Under the pieces are notes generated by a model. That model saw only the letters and a program-made list of their open reading frames with translations, was not told the origin of the DNA and searched no databases. Shown here in pieces: positions 51,914-61,478 of a stretch of 64,000 nucleotides of DNA. Within the stretch, counting starts at the first letter, position 1; every line of letters begins with the position of its first letter. A program made the translations under genes and the position numbers. This DNA comes from Runella sp. MFBS21 (GTDB taxonomy: Bacteria; Bacteroidota; Bacteroidia; Cytophagales; Spirosomataceae): assembly GCF_029433105.1 (NCBI RefSeq), contig NZ_JARNTW010000005.1:129659-193658 (forward strand), given 5' to 3'.

Positions 51914-54900
51914 ATGAGAACTAAAATACCCTTCCAGAGGCATGCAAAAACAGGAGCTGGCTCGCTGTTTTTTCTGGTGATGTTGAATATACTAGTTTAT
52001 ATTCCCTCTTATGCCCGCAAGCCTATCAAAAAAGCAGCTATTACACTAGCTAATCCAAGCTGTTATGTTGATTGGAATGCGTCGAGCAACAAAACCACCA
52101 TTACTATTTCTTCTGAAATAACGACAGGAGGAGGAGCATTGACAGCTCTTAAAGATGGTGATGCTAGTACCAATGGTTTTTGGTTTACAAATAGTCAGGC
52201 CATTGCCAACAAAGAAGTATTGAAGTTTGTGTTTCCTTCTGCTGCCATTATCAATGGTATAGAGATTGTCACTAATACACCTCTCAACAATAACGCGACT
52301 TATCGTATTGAAGGAAGTAATAATGGTACAGACTGGACGGATTTGACAGGAACGCTCACCTTTTCATCGACAGCTACGGCGCCAGTATACGGAGCAAGCG
52401 GCAACTCCCGTAAATTTCCAATTGCTGGAAACACAACGCCTTATTTGCAGTATCGTATTTATGGGATTTCGGGTACTACAGCCAACAACTGGACGCATGA
52501 ACTCTATTTTGGGAGCCCTACCTTGACTTTGGGTTTGTCGGATATTGATAATAACTATGGATCAAATACGAGTATCACGACCGACGACCAAATCACATTT
52601 AAGCTGAATCCACAAGGGGGGACGGGTACTTATGCAGTAGCCGTATCGAGCGGCTCGGTTACTCCTACCACAGGTACTTATGGCACCACTACATCATTTT
52701 CTCTTCAACCTGGCTCAGCGGGTGCTGGAAATGTAACCCTTACTCTTACAAACACAACTAGCAATTGTGACCTTAGCGCCACCATCGTTGACCCAGGTGT
52801 GACTCCATTTGTAGATACAGACGGGGATGGACTAGGAAATAAAGTAGATCTTGACGACGATAACGACGGCATTCTGGATACCGTAGAAGATGCCTATTGT
52901 GCTGCTATTAATTACAATACAAACCTCACCAATAAAGCCAAAATCAAGCTTTCTACGACAGCCACTGTTACGGGGAGTATTGATGTATTATTGGACGGAA
53001 ATGTAGCAAACAATTCTTTTTACTATACAGGCGCTACGCAGGCAGTGGCTAATAAAACGTATGTAAAGATAGATTTTCTCAAACCCACCTTGCTGAAGGG
53101 GTTTGAGTTGGCAGTAGGTGCCTATGTATTTGCTAACGGAACAGTCATGAAAGTCCAAGGTAGTAACGATGGGAGTACGTGGACTGATTTGTTGACCTCT
53201 ACTCGCACCGCAACTGTAGCCGCTTGTGCATATGGGACCTGTGATAATGCAGAAACATTCAATTTTTCTTCTAATACTACATCGTATAAATCATACCGTT
53301 TGTATGGTGTTTCCGGAACTTCTCGCCAATCACCTTGGATCAATGAGTTATTTGTTCATATAGAAGCGGCTTCCTTGTGTGATTTTGATGGAGATGGTAT
53401 TGCCAATAGTTTAGATTTGGATTCCGACAACGATGGTATTCCTGATAACGTAGAAGCACAACCTACCTTGACATACATAGCATCTAATGCTGATAATGCG
53501 CCCACCTATCTTACCAATAATGGGGTAAATTCGGCGTATTTGGGTGGACTCACTCCCCCCGATACCGACGGAGATGGTTGCGAAGATTTTTTGGATACCG
53601 ATTCAGACGGAGATTTAGAGTTGGATAAGAATGAATCGGGGCTAACTTTCAACGGAGTCCCTGGTCTGAATGGCTTGGATAGTGGCTCCGAAACAGCCGA
53701 TACCTATGAGGACGTCAACGGAATCGTGGATAGTCCCAAAAACATATTGTCAAGTACAAACCCTGGAGTTGGAGAAGCAAAATATCGTGAAATACCTCCC
53801 CTAAAGCGTACAATCACAGTGTGTTATAAGTCAGGGCTCCAGTATGGGATTGGAGGTGGTGACCGAAATAACGCGGCCGACAAATTACTAAATGCAGCTA
53901 ATTTTAGTTTGACAGGGACTTCTACATTTACATTTAAAATGGTTGCATTTTCAACGGCTTTTACCAAGTCAGGGCTAGAGGCTCAAGGTTGCCAAATTGT
54001 GGATCTCGGAATTAGTAATACTGATGCAGGTTCAGCCTCTACCCATGGTACCTATACTGATACAGAAGAAAATGAACTAATTGCTTGGACTACAGCCTCA
54101 AAAAGCAATATGATTTTAGCGTTTCAAGGGTATGCCACCCGTCTGGGAGGCTCTGGGTATGTGGGTAGTGGTAACAACACCAATCCCAATTCATTGACCA
54201 CACTTGGCCAAAAAATTATAGAAGGACCTTTTGGTACAGTTGCTAGTTTTAATCAAGGAGGTGGTTTTCAAGGAGCATACGACCAAATCCCCACTACTAG
54301 CTGTGTACTTGTACAAGATAATAGCACCACAAAAAGAAACACGGGCGTTTTGGATAAGCTAACAGGCGATGTATATCTGGCTGATGTAGGGTTAATTGGT
54401 GAAACAGGAGGTCTAACCACTGGTAATGCCATTACTAGCAATACCGACAAGTTTTTTGCCAACTTGTACCATTCCTTAGCGAAACTAGTTGTATATGCTC
54501 CCAACGATCCTTGTACTTATTTTGAATGTGCAGCGGGTGAACATGCCCCTACATTGAGTACTACTTCGATTTCGGGGTCAGGAACGGTCAATCTTAATAG
54601 CATTACTACCTCCAATTTACCTTCAGGCACTTCACTCACTTGGCATACAGCTACGCCTGCAACTAGTGACAATAAGATTGCCAATCCTTCAGCCTATCCT
54701 GTGCCTGGTACAGTTTATGCGGCTTTCCACGACAGTGCCTTGGATTGTTATTCTGGTGGAGGAGCAGCTACTACTGCAGTGGTGGTGTCGGCGGCACTTC
54801 CACAGGCTAATTTGAGTGTAGCGGTGACGGCTCCTACGTCTAAAACTGGAGCAAAGGGACAACAACTTACCTATACCGTAACCCTAACAAATGCAGGCCC

Positions 54901-55069
54901 CGCTACCGCTACCAATGTAGTAGTAGATGTCCCTATTCCTACGTCTGCGGTTACATTACTTTCGGCTTCTGCTGGTGCAGGCACTTACAACTCCCTTACT
55001 CATGAATGGAGTGTACCTAGTCTAGCGGTAGGAAGTACTACGCTCACCTTCACCGTAAAAGTTAATTAA
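51914..55069 (+). CDS. Large surface protein with discoidin-like, TSP3 and DUF11 domains
   Basis: A 1051-aa exported protein; the signal is unusual, with a charged start and the hydrophobic part at about 16-35 (ending SYARKP). Two related discoidin-like beta-sandwiches (about 60-205 and 330-480) share GSN-DGT/S-WTDL and YRLYGVSG patterns. Between and after them are calcium-binding thrombospondin-3-type repeats (about 300-322, 489-514, 549-573; DTDGDGLGNKVDLDDDNDG). A further unrecognised domain (about 630-880) precedes a C-terminal DUF11 domain (about 965-1051). No type IX or LPXTG-like sorting signal ends the protein; it stops at the end of DUF11. Calcium-dependent adhesion is a plausible role. 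Confidence 0.8.
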   Translation: MRTKIPFQRHAKTGAGSLFFLVMLNILVYIPSYARKPIKKAAITLANPSCYVDWNASSNKTTITISSEITTGGGALTALKDGDASTNGFWFTNSQAIANKEVLKFVFPSAAIINGIEIVTNTPLNNNATYRIEGSNNGTDWTDLTGTLTFSSTATAPVYGASGNSRKFPIAGNTTPYLQYRIYGISGTTANNWTHELYFGSPTLTLGLSDIDNNYGSNTSITTDDQITFKLNPQGGTGTYAVAVSSGSVTPTTGTYGTTTSFSLQPGSAGAGNVTLTLTNTTSNCDLSATIVDPGVTPFVDTDGDGLGNKVDLDDDNDGILDTVEDAYCAAINYNTNLTNKAKIKLSTTATVTGSIDVLLDGNVANNSFYYTGATQAVANKTYVKIDFLKPTLLKGFELAVGAYVFANGTVMKVQGSNDGSTWTDLLTSTRTATVAACAYGTCDNAETFNFSSNTTSYKSYRLYGVSGTSRQSPWINELFVHIEAASLCDFDGDGIANSLDLDSDNDGIPDNVEAQPTLTYIASNADNAPTYLTNNGVNSAYLGGLTPPDTDGDGCEDFLDTDSDGDLELDKNESGLTFNGVPGLNGLDSGSETADTYEDVNGIVDSPKNILSSTNPGVGEAKYREIPPLKRTITVCYKSGLQYGIGGGDRNNAADKLLNAANFSLTGTSTFTFKMVAFSTAFTKSGLEAQGCQIVDLGISNTDAGSASTHGTYTDTEENELIAWTTASKSNMILAFQGYATRLGGSGYVGSGNNTNPNSLTTLGQKIIEGPFGTVASFNQGGGFQGAYDQIPTTSCVLVQDNSTTKRNTGVLDKLTGDVYLADVGLIGETGGLTTGNAITSNTDKFFANLYHSLAKLVVYAPNDPCTYFECAAGEHAPTLSTTSISGSGTVNLNSITTSNLPSGTSLTWHTATPATSDNKIANPSAYPVPGTVYAAFHDSALDCYSGGGAATTAVVVSAALPQANLSVAVTAPTSKTGAKGQQLTYTVTLTNAGPATATNVVVDVPIPTSAVTLLSASAGAGTYNSLTHEWSVPSLAVGSTTLTFTVKVN

Positions 55070-55100
55070 TCTTACCTCTTCCTTTCACAATATAAAAACG

Positions 55101-58100
55101 ATGAAAAACTTTATCTCTATTATCGTAATAGCTCTAGGGCTTGTGTGTGGAATTGGTTCCACTCGTGGGTATGCTCAATGCGGTTCGCCTTCAGTTCTTA
55201 CCAAATGGGATTTCAATTCCAAAACAGTTCAATGTAATGGAGCCACTGCCAAGCCAAAAGACCTTTTAACACCTACTTTTTCTAAAAACGTATACACCTA
55301 CTGTCCCAATGTCAATAATGGTTGTGGAGCGGGATTGTTGGGTTCGGTTGGTTTTTTAAATAGTACGGCGTTTGCAAATGGGCTTTGTTTGTCAAATTTT
55401 TATAATTCAACCTATATCAAAAGTGTAGGAGGAGCTGCCTATGACCCAGCAAGTACTACCTTTAATCCAGATGCTCCCATAAACCTTAAAATAACCTACA
55501 AAAGTACCATTGGAAAGGCAGGATGCCTCAGTGATTTTAGCCTTACTGTTCTTCAAAAGCAATTCAACGGTTCTACGGTTAACTTTGAAAAACAAGCCGT
55601 TGCAGTCAAAAGAAATGGAGTAGTGGTTTACAACCAAATGCAAAATATCTTGGCCAGCAATGTCAATGGAACTCCCTTAACTTTTGCTTTTACTGGAGAT
55701 GATTTTTGCTGGGACGGCTCTACTGAGGTCACGTTTGAGATTGTTTTTGGATTGGTAAAACAACTAACCAAACAAGATTTTCCGGGAAGCCCCTCTACTA
55801 CAGGATATGATGACATAACCCTCAAAGGTACCTGTGGCAGTAGTCCTACTCCTGTAGCTACAATCGCAGCAGCTACCTGTACTGGAAGCAATGTCAACAG
55901 CGACGGCAAAATTACGCTTAGCAATTTTGGAGCAACAGATAAGTATGATTATACCACAGGAAGTACTTATACTGGCAGTAAAACTTATGCCACTGCCACA
56001 ACAATTCCGCCGGGTGGTGTCATTGTTAATAACCTAGCCAATCCCGTTTCATCAACTGTATATACGGTACGCGTATTTACTTCTGCGGGATGTACGACTG
56101 ATTTAAACGTAACACTTACTCCTACTACTTGCGCTCAACCAAGCTGTACTGCCCCCACAGCTTTAGTTACATCTACACTTGCTACTTGCAATGGCACTAG
56201 TCCAAACTACGATGCCAGCATTGTGGTTTCTAATGTTAGCAATGGGGATAAAGTGGCCCTTTCATTAGGAACAGCTTATACGGGGGGAGGGTATGCAAGT
56301 GCAAATACCCTGACGGGAGGAGCTTTTACTTTTACTAATTTGGCAAATCCAATTAGCAGCCAAAACTACGTAGTTAGGGTTTTTAATGGTAACACTGCTT
56401 GCTTTCACGACTATGCTGTTGTGGTGAATGAAAAAGACTGTGGTTGTAAAAGAATCGCTGTTCAGATTAAGTCTTCTGACCAAGCTGACCCCAACTCAAC
56501 CCCCAACAATGGTAATACCTCAGAAGATGATTTTGCAACGTACGAAGTATGTAAAGATACAACCTATATTGACCTTAAACTGACAGAAGTAGTAGCACCT
56601 AATTCTGGCACAACGTGTCCTGTCAATACACCCTTTGTGTGGACGTTTACACTTACTAACGAAGGTACCATGACTGCGACCGATATTCAGGTGGCTAATA
56701 ATTTGCCAGAAGACTTGAAGATTATTTCATCTACTGCTACTTCTGGCACTTTTGGCGCCAATACGGGATGGCTAATACCTAGTCTGGCTCCCAATAGCTC
56801 CATTACACTTACCATCACAACGGTTGCGCCAAAGGCAGGTAGCTATCAGACTTGTGCATGGGTCAATGGCGCTGCTCCGCTCAATGATATTGACTCTTCA
56901 CCCGACAACGATTATACCGCCAACGAAGATGACGACGATTGTGCGAGTATTACTGTCACAGGGCCTAACGTTCCAACCATCGCCAAAGAGTTTAGCCCAA
57001 TGGCAGCCAAGCCAGGCACGCCCATTCGATTGACTCTTAAAATAACTAACAACGAGACAACGCCCATTACGTTGACATCGACTTTTACGGATTATCTACC
57101 TAGCAGTCCGGCTGCAATGACCATTTCTGCTACGCCTAATGTAAACGTAAACAATGGAGTACCAGTGATTGCGGCAGCGGGTAGTAATCTGATTTTTATT
57201 CCCAACGGAACGACCTTGCCTGTGGGAACCACCCAAATTCAGGTAGATGTAATAGCTCCGGCAGAAGGTACCTACTGCAATGTTATTTTACCAAATGCCT
57301 TGCAGACAAGCTCTTGTAGTAATATTGATACGGTGCAGGCATGTGTGTTATTAAAAAGTGATTTTGTCGCGGCTCCACTTATCAAAAAATCGTTTTTGCC
57401 TGCTATGGTAGAAACCAATCAAAATAGTGTGTTGACCATTACTATCGAAAACCGTAATGACAATCCAATTACTTTATTACAAGACTTAAAAGACTATTTA
57501 CCAGCAGGTGTAGTGTTGGCAGGGGCTGCGTCAGGTACTTGTACTACCATTAGTACTTTTGGAAGTACCGATGAGGTAGGATTGACTTCTGGCTCGGTGC
57601 TTGCTCCTGGCTCCTGTACTATTTCGGTTCCGGTAAAAAGTGCAACGGCCGGAGATTATTGCAATCAAATTCCGATGAATGCCTTGGTAGGTCAGGTAAG
57701 TAATGGTTCCATTATGGTCATGTCGGGCAATGAAGATGTAGCCGAAGCTTGCTTAAAAGTAGTACCCGACCCTATTTTTGATTTGGCACTTCGTAAGACA
57801 TTGGCCGCTGGACAGGATTCTATCGTGTCGTTGGGGGCTACGGTCAACTACAATATCCGCGTCTTCAATCAAGGAACAGTAGATGCCACAGCCGTGCAAA
57901 TCACCGATTATATCCCAACAGGAATGAGCTTATCAGCAAGTTCACAATGGACCGTCACGGGTAGTAGGGCCACCTTAGTCACGCCATTACCATTACTAAA
58001 AGCAGGACATGATACAACCCTCACTATCAGCTTGAAAGTAGAAAATAATGCTACTAGTGAACTGATTAACCGTGCTGAAGTAAGTGCTGCCTCGGGAGGA

Positions 58101-61100
58101 ACTGACATTGACAGTACGCCCGATAATGATTCCACTAATGATACGGGAGGGAAGGCTCGAACCCCAAGCGATGATTCTATTTTTGGAAATGGTACTGGAG
58201 CTCCCAATGATTCAAATGGACTCACCGATGAAGATGATGCCGACCCGGCTGCTGTACGGGTTGGAAATATATGCGACGCTGCAAAAATGGCGGTTGGTGT
58301 GGTGTTGGCACCTCAAAGTATTAGAACACAGAATGACATTGTAACCGTCACATTTGGGGTAGTCAATAATGGCCCAACACCATTATCTAATGTCACTTTT
58401 GAAGGCTCTTATAAACTCTTTAAAGGAAGTGTAGGGGCACCTACTGTGCTATCAGTGACCAAAAGTGGAGATGTTAACAACGACGGCATTATGCAACCCC
58501 AAGAAGCGTGGCTATTTACCGCTACTTTGACCAATCTTCCGTATCGGCCTGGTGATGTATTCCTAGTTTGTGGCTTAGCCAAAGCTTTGTGTGGTACTGA
58601 TACTGTTAAAGCGGGTGGTGCTGACTTACTATTTACGGCTGGGGTAAATATGGATGTTGAGATTACAAATGATTGTGTCAAACCCGGAGAATTGATTGAT
58701 GTAAATTTGATAGCACGCTTATTAATAGACGAAGACGTGGCGCTGAATCCTGGTAGTATTACCGTGGGGGAAACTGTCATTACTTTGCCAAAACGTCGTT
58801 TTGAGGCGCGCAACATGCGTATCACTTCCCCATTGCTCAATGGTGGTGTGGCTTTTGATCCTTTCAATCCGCCAGTGGGACTTACCATCGAAACCGTAGC
58901 CGACCAAGGTGGGGCTGATGGAGGGCGCAATACCTCCAATATACTTGATGAAAGTGAACCTGTGAATACCGCTCGCAAGCCATGCAGTGCATTGGGTCAG
59001 AATGATGCCAACTGTGACTTCCCTGATTGGGTATTTAAGGTGAAGATTCAAGTCCCGGTCAATTACACAGGCGACTCCTTCATTGTGGAGGCAGCCGATC
59101 AATTTGACTTGTATGAAGCGATCGAAGACCCAGCAGGAAGTGGTACTTATACGGCTTTTAGTAGTTTGGGAGTTGCGACTGAATCTGATAAAGATACTGT
59201 TTCTATCAAACCCAATGCCGGCCCTGACCAGACATTGGTATGTACCGACGGTAGCTTACCTGCTACACTTCAGTTGGTAGGTACACCTGCTGGAGGTAGT
59301 TGGGCAGCCAAAGCTGGCAACCCCGCAGGAATGAGCGTCAATGGTTCGGGATTGGTAACCATTACCAATGCAACAGCCCAAGGCAAAAGTTTTGAGTTTG
59401 TGTACACACTCAATGGCTGTACTGATACCATCTCTATTACGGCACCGGTTTGTGCGCCAGCGTGTACCAAGCCGATTGCAATTGCCAGTCCTAAAACCCA
59501 GACAATTTGTGTAGGAAGTCCAGCTATCGCATATGTCGCAACACCAAGCTCTGGTGTAGAATACAAGTGGTACGGACCATTGGCTGATACGACTACTTCG
59601 TTTGGCACGGCCATCGTTGGTCAAACCACTGCTAGTTTTACGCCTACAGGCACAGCAATCTCAACTGCTGGAACAAAATACTTTGCGGTGATTGTCAATA
59701 CCACCGGCAATACTGCCTGCTCCGATACGGCGTTTGTGAAGTTGGTAGTCAATGCAAAACTAACTCCAATTACGTTTACGCCAGCTAGTATTTGTGTTGG
59801 CACAAACATAAATTATCCAAATCCGTCGGGTACTACAGGAGCGTGGACTGGCCCAGGAGTAACCGATAATGGTTCTGGAGCCTCAGTCAATATAGCCAAT
59901 GCCTTGACTCAACTTTCTGCCACTCCTCCTAAGAAGTTTTATATATATTATACCCAAAGCTCCAATGGCTGTACACAAGTCGATAGTGCCGAAATATTGG
60001 TACAACCGCGGCCTATCGTCACCATTACGGGGCCCACTGCTACAGGCGCTACAGTGGTATGTAAAGACGAGCTGCCAGTGAGTTTTACTGCTACACCAAC
60101 AGGCGGTACTTTTGACATACCTCAAGGCTTACCCGTAGGTGCAGTTACTCATAGCGGTAATGTCCTGACTCTCAATCCTGGCCACAACATCGCAAGCCTA
60201 ACCTTTAGCTATAGCTACACAGATTCGGGTACGGAATGTACGGGTACAGATAGTCATGTTGTCACTGTCAATCCAAAACCCAATGCCGGTAGCAATCAAG
60301 CACCTAGTTGTGTAGGTACAACGCCGATTACTACAGTCAACTTAGCTGCAACGGCCACCACTGGAGGTATATGGAGTCAAGTAGCTAGTAATCCTTCGGG
60401 AGCGACTATCACAACTCCTTCAAGTGCCACCTCTAGTGTGACAGGCTTGAATCCTGGTATATACCGCTTTGTCTGGACTGCGGCGACGGGGTGTGCGGAT
60501 ACTGTTCAAATTACGATTCCGAATTGTGTTAAGGGAAGTTTGGGAGATTATGTGTGGAAAGATGTCAACGACAATGGGATTCAAGGTGATGCTGAAGATA
60601 CTCCTGTGCAGGGTGTGATTCTTGAACTTTATAAGAATGGCTTGGCTACTGGAATCAAAGATACAACTGATAGCAACGGTAAATATTTGTTCACCATTGC
60701 CGATTCGGCTAGTTATCAGGTCAAAATCCTGACGTCGAGTTTGCCAGCCGGATGTTTGATTTCATCAAAACAAAATGTTGGAGCTGATGACAAAGATTCA
60801 GATTTTGACCCAACTACGGGGCTTTCTGATGAGGTAACGGTCAATCCGCTCAACCCTGCCAAACGGAACGTATTGACAGTAGATGCAGCCCTTGTTACAC
60901 CTTGTACAGCCCCTGTATGGACAATCACCTCAAGTCCTCAATGTGCTCCTAATCAGCAAACCTACAGTGTTACGTTCACTATTACAGGACAAACAGGGAC
61001 GCTCAAAGCCAATGGAATTGTACTGACGGGCGGTAATCCATATACGGTATCAGTAGCTAGTGGCGTAAATATAACACTGACCGACAGTCTATCGTCTGTT

Positions 61101-61442
61101 TGTCGTTTTGATACTACAATTGTAGCTCCTTTCTGTGGATGTCCTATCTCAGAACCTGTAGCGATAGCACCGAGTGTGTCTGTTTGCGAAGGGCAGGCAC
61201 TGCCGCCGTTGGTCGTAACTGTAGCTACAGGAGCTACTGCCAACTGGTATGCAAGTCAAACGGGAGGGGTAGCTTTGGCTTCCAACACGCTAACTTACCA
61301 ACCTTCCAAGGCTGGAATCTATTGGGTAGAAGCAGTAGTAGAAGGGGGACAAGGATGCGTGAGTGTGCGCCGTACGCCTGTATCTCTTATCATTATCCCC
61401 AATAATTGTATTCCGTTTGTGGTTAGAAAATTGAAAAAATAA
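55101..61442 (+). CDS. Giant multidomain surface protein with DUF11 and SdrD-like repeats
   Basis: A 2113-aa exported protein, signal peptide MKNFISIIVIALGLVCGIGS (further to about 26). At least four DUF11-type repeats (about 490-590, 625-720, 755-850, 890-990) carry the pattern of weak-hydrophobic strands with LTxTNxG. Ig-like repeats follow (about 1370-1780, GPTATG and CADTVQITIPNC), then a SdrD_B-like domain (about 1812-1930, LGDYVWKDVNDNGIQGDAED) and further Ig-like repeats. The C-terminus ends RKLKK without the type IX C-terminal domain or a sortase motif. Cys-rich repeats suggest disulfide stabilisation. It is probably a cell-surface adhesin or matrix component; the role is not established. 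Confidence 0.82.
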   Translation: MKNFISIIVIALGLVCGIGSTRGYAQCGSPSVLTKWDFNSKTVQCNGATAKPKDLLTPTFSKNVYTYCPNVNNGCGAGLLGSVGFLNSTAFANGLCLSNFYNSTYIKSVGGAAYDPASTTFNPDAPINLKITYKSTIGKAGCLSDFSLTVLQKQFNGSTVNFEKQAVAVKRNGVVVYNQMQNILASNVNGTPLTFAFTGDDFCWDGSTEVTFEIVFGLVKQLTKQDFPGSPSTTGYDDITLKGTCGSSPTPVATIAAATCTGSNVNSDGKITLSNFGATDKYDYTTGSTYTGSKTYATATTIPPGGVIVNNLANPVSSTVYTVRVFTSAGCTTDLNVTLTPTTCAQPSCTAPTALVTSTLATCNGTSPNYDASIVVSNVSNGDKVALSLGTAYTGGGYASANTLTGGAFTFTNLANPISSQNYVVRVFNGNTACFHDYAVVVNEKDCGCKRIAVQIKSSDQADPNSTPNNGNTSEDDFATYEVCKDTTYIDLKLTEVVAPNSGTTCPVNTPFVWTFTLTNEGTMTATDIQVANNLPEDLKIISSTATSGTFGANTGWLIPSLAPNSSITLTITTVAPKAGSYQTCAWVNGAAPLNDIDSSPDNDYTANEDDDDCASITVTGPNVPTIAKEFSPMAAKPGTPIRLTLKITNNETTPITLTSTFTDYLPSSPAAMTISATPNVNVNNGVPVIAAAGSNLIFIPNGTTLPVGTTQIQVDVIAPAEGTYCNVILPNALQTSSCSNIDTVQACVLLKSDFVAAPLIKKSFLPAMVETNQNSVLTITIENRNDNPITLLQDLKDYLPAGVVLAGAASGTCTTISTFGSTDEVGLTSGSVLAPGSCTISVPVKSATAGDYCNQIPMNALVGQVSNGSIMVMSGNEDVAEACLKVVPDPIFDLALRKTLAAGQDSIVSLGATVNYNIRVFNQGTVDATAVQITDYIPTGMSLSASSQWTVTGSRATLVTPLPLLKAGHDTTLTISLKVENNATSELINRAEVSAASGGTDIDSTPDNDSTNDTGGKARTPSDDSIFGNGTGAPNDSNGLTDEDDADPAAVRVGNICDAAKMAVGVVLAPQSIRTQNDIVTVTFGVVNNGPTPLSNVTFEGSYKLFKGSVGAPTVLSVTKSGDVNNDGIMQPQEAWLFTATLTNLPYRPGDVFLVCGLAKALCGTDTVKAGGADLLFTAGVNMDVEITNDCVKPGELIDVNLIARLLIDEDVALNPGSITVGETVITLPKRRFEARNMRITSPLLNGGVAFDPFNPPVGLTIETVADQGGADGGRNTSNILDESEPVNTARKPCSALGQNDANCDFPDWVFKVKIQVPVNYTGDSFIVEAADQFDLYEAIEDPAGSGTYTAFSSLGVATESDKDTVSIKPNAGPDQTLVCTDGSLPATLQLVGTPAGGSWAAKAGNPAGMSVNGSGLVTITNATAQGKSFEFVYTLNGCTDTISITAPVCAPACTKPIAIASPKTQTICVGSPAIAYVATPSSGVEYKWYGPLADTTTSFGTAIVGQTTASFTPTGTAISTAGTKYFAVIVNTTGNTACSDTAFVKLVVNAKLTPITFTPASICVGTNINYPNPSGTTGAWTGPGVTDNGSGASVNIANALTQLSATPPKKFYIYYTQSSNGCTQVDSAEILVQPRPIVTITGPTATGATVVCKDELPVSFTATPTGGTFDIPQGLPVGAVTHSGNVLTLNPGHNIASLTFSYSYTDSGTECTGTDSHVVTVNPKPNAGSNQAPSCVGTTPITTVNLAATATTGGIWSQVASNPSGATITTPSSATSSVTGLNPGIYRFVWTAATGCADTVQITIPNCVKGSLGDYVWKDVNDNGIQGDAEDTPVQGVILELYKNGLATGIKDTTDSNGKYLFTIADSASYQVKILTSSLPAGCLISSKQNVGADDKDSDFDPTTGLSDEVTVNPLNPAKRNVLTVDAALVTPCTAPVWTITSSPQCAPNQQTYSVTFTITGQTGTLKANGIVLTGGNPYTVSVASGVNITLTDSLSSVCRFDTTIVAPFCGCPISEPVAIAPSVSVCEGQALPPLVVTVATGATANWYASQTGGVALASNTLTYQPSKAGIYWVEAVVEGGQGCVSVRRTPVSLIIIPNNCIPFVVRKLKK

Positions 61443-61478
61443 CCGTCTTAGATTGCCCCTAGCATGGGTGAGGTAGTT

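Noticed and set aside
51914-55069. Truncation of the 1051-aa protein by a premature stop before a missing C-terminal domain
   Set aside because: The frame ends exactly at a DUF11 domain boundary and the next gene starts 31 bp later with its own signal peptide, so an intact protein is more likely than a broken one, although the missing sorting domain remains odd.
58409-58978. Long minus-strand frame (189 aa) inside the giant surface-protein gene
   Set aside because: It is antisense to a clear coding frame with many recognisable domain motifs, and its own sequence is Ser/Pro-rich without family features.
55101-61442. Repeated short motifs in the giant protein as a CRISPR or tandem DNA repeat
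   Set aside because: Similarity is at protein level (DUF11/Ig-like) and diverged at DNA level; there are no regularly spaced identical repeats anywhere in the window.
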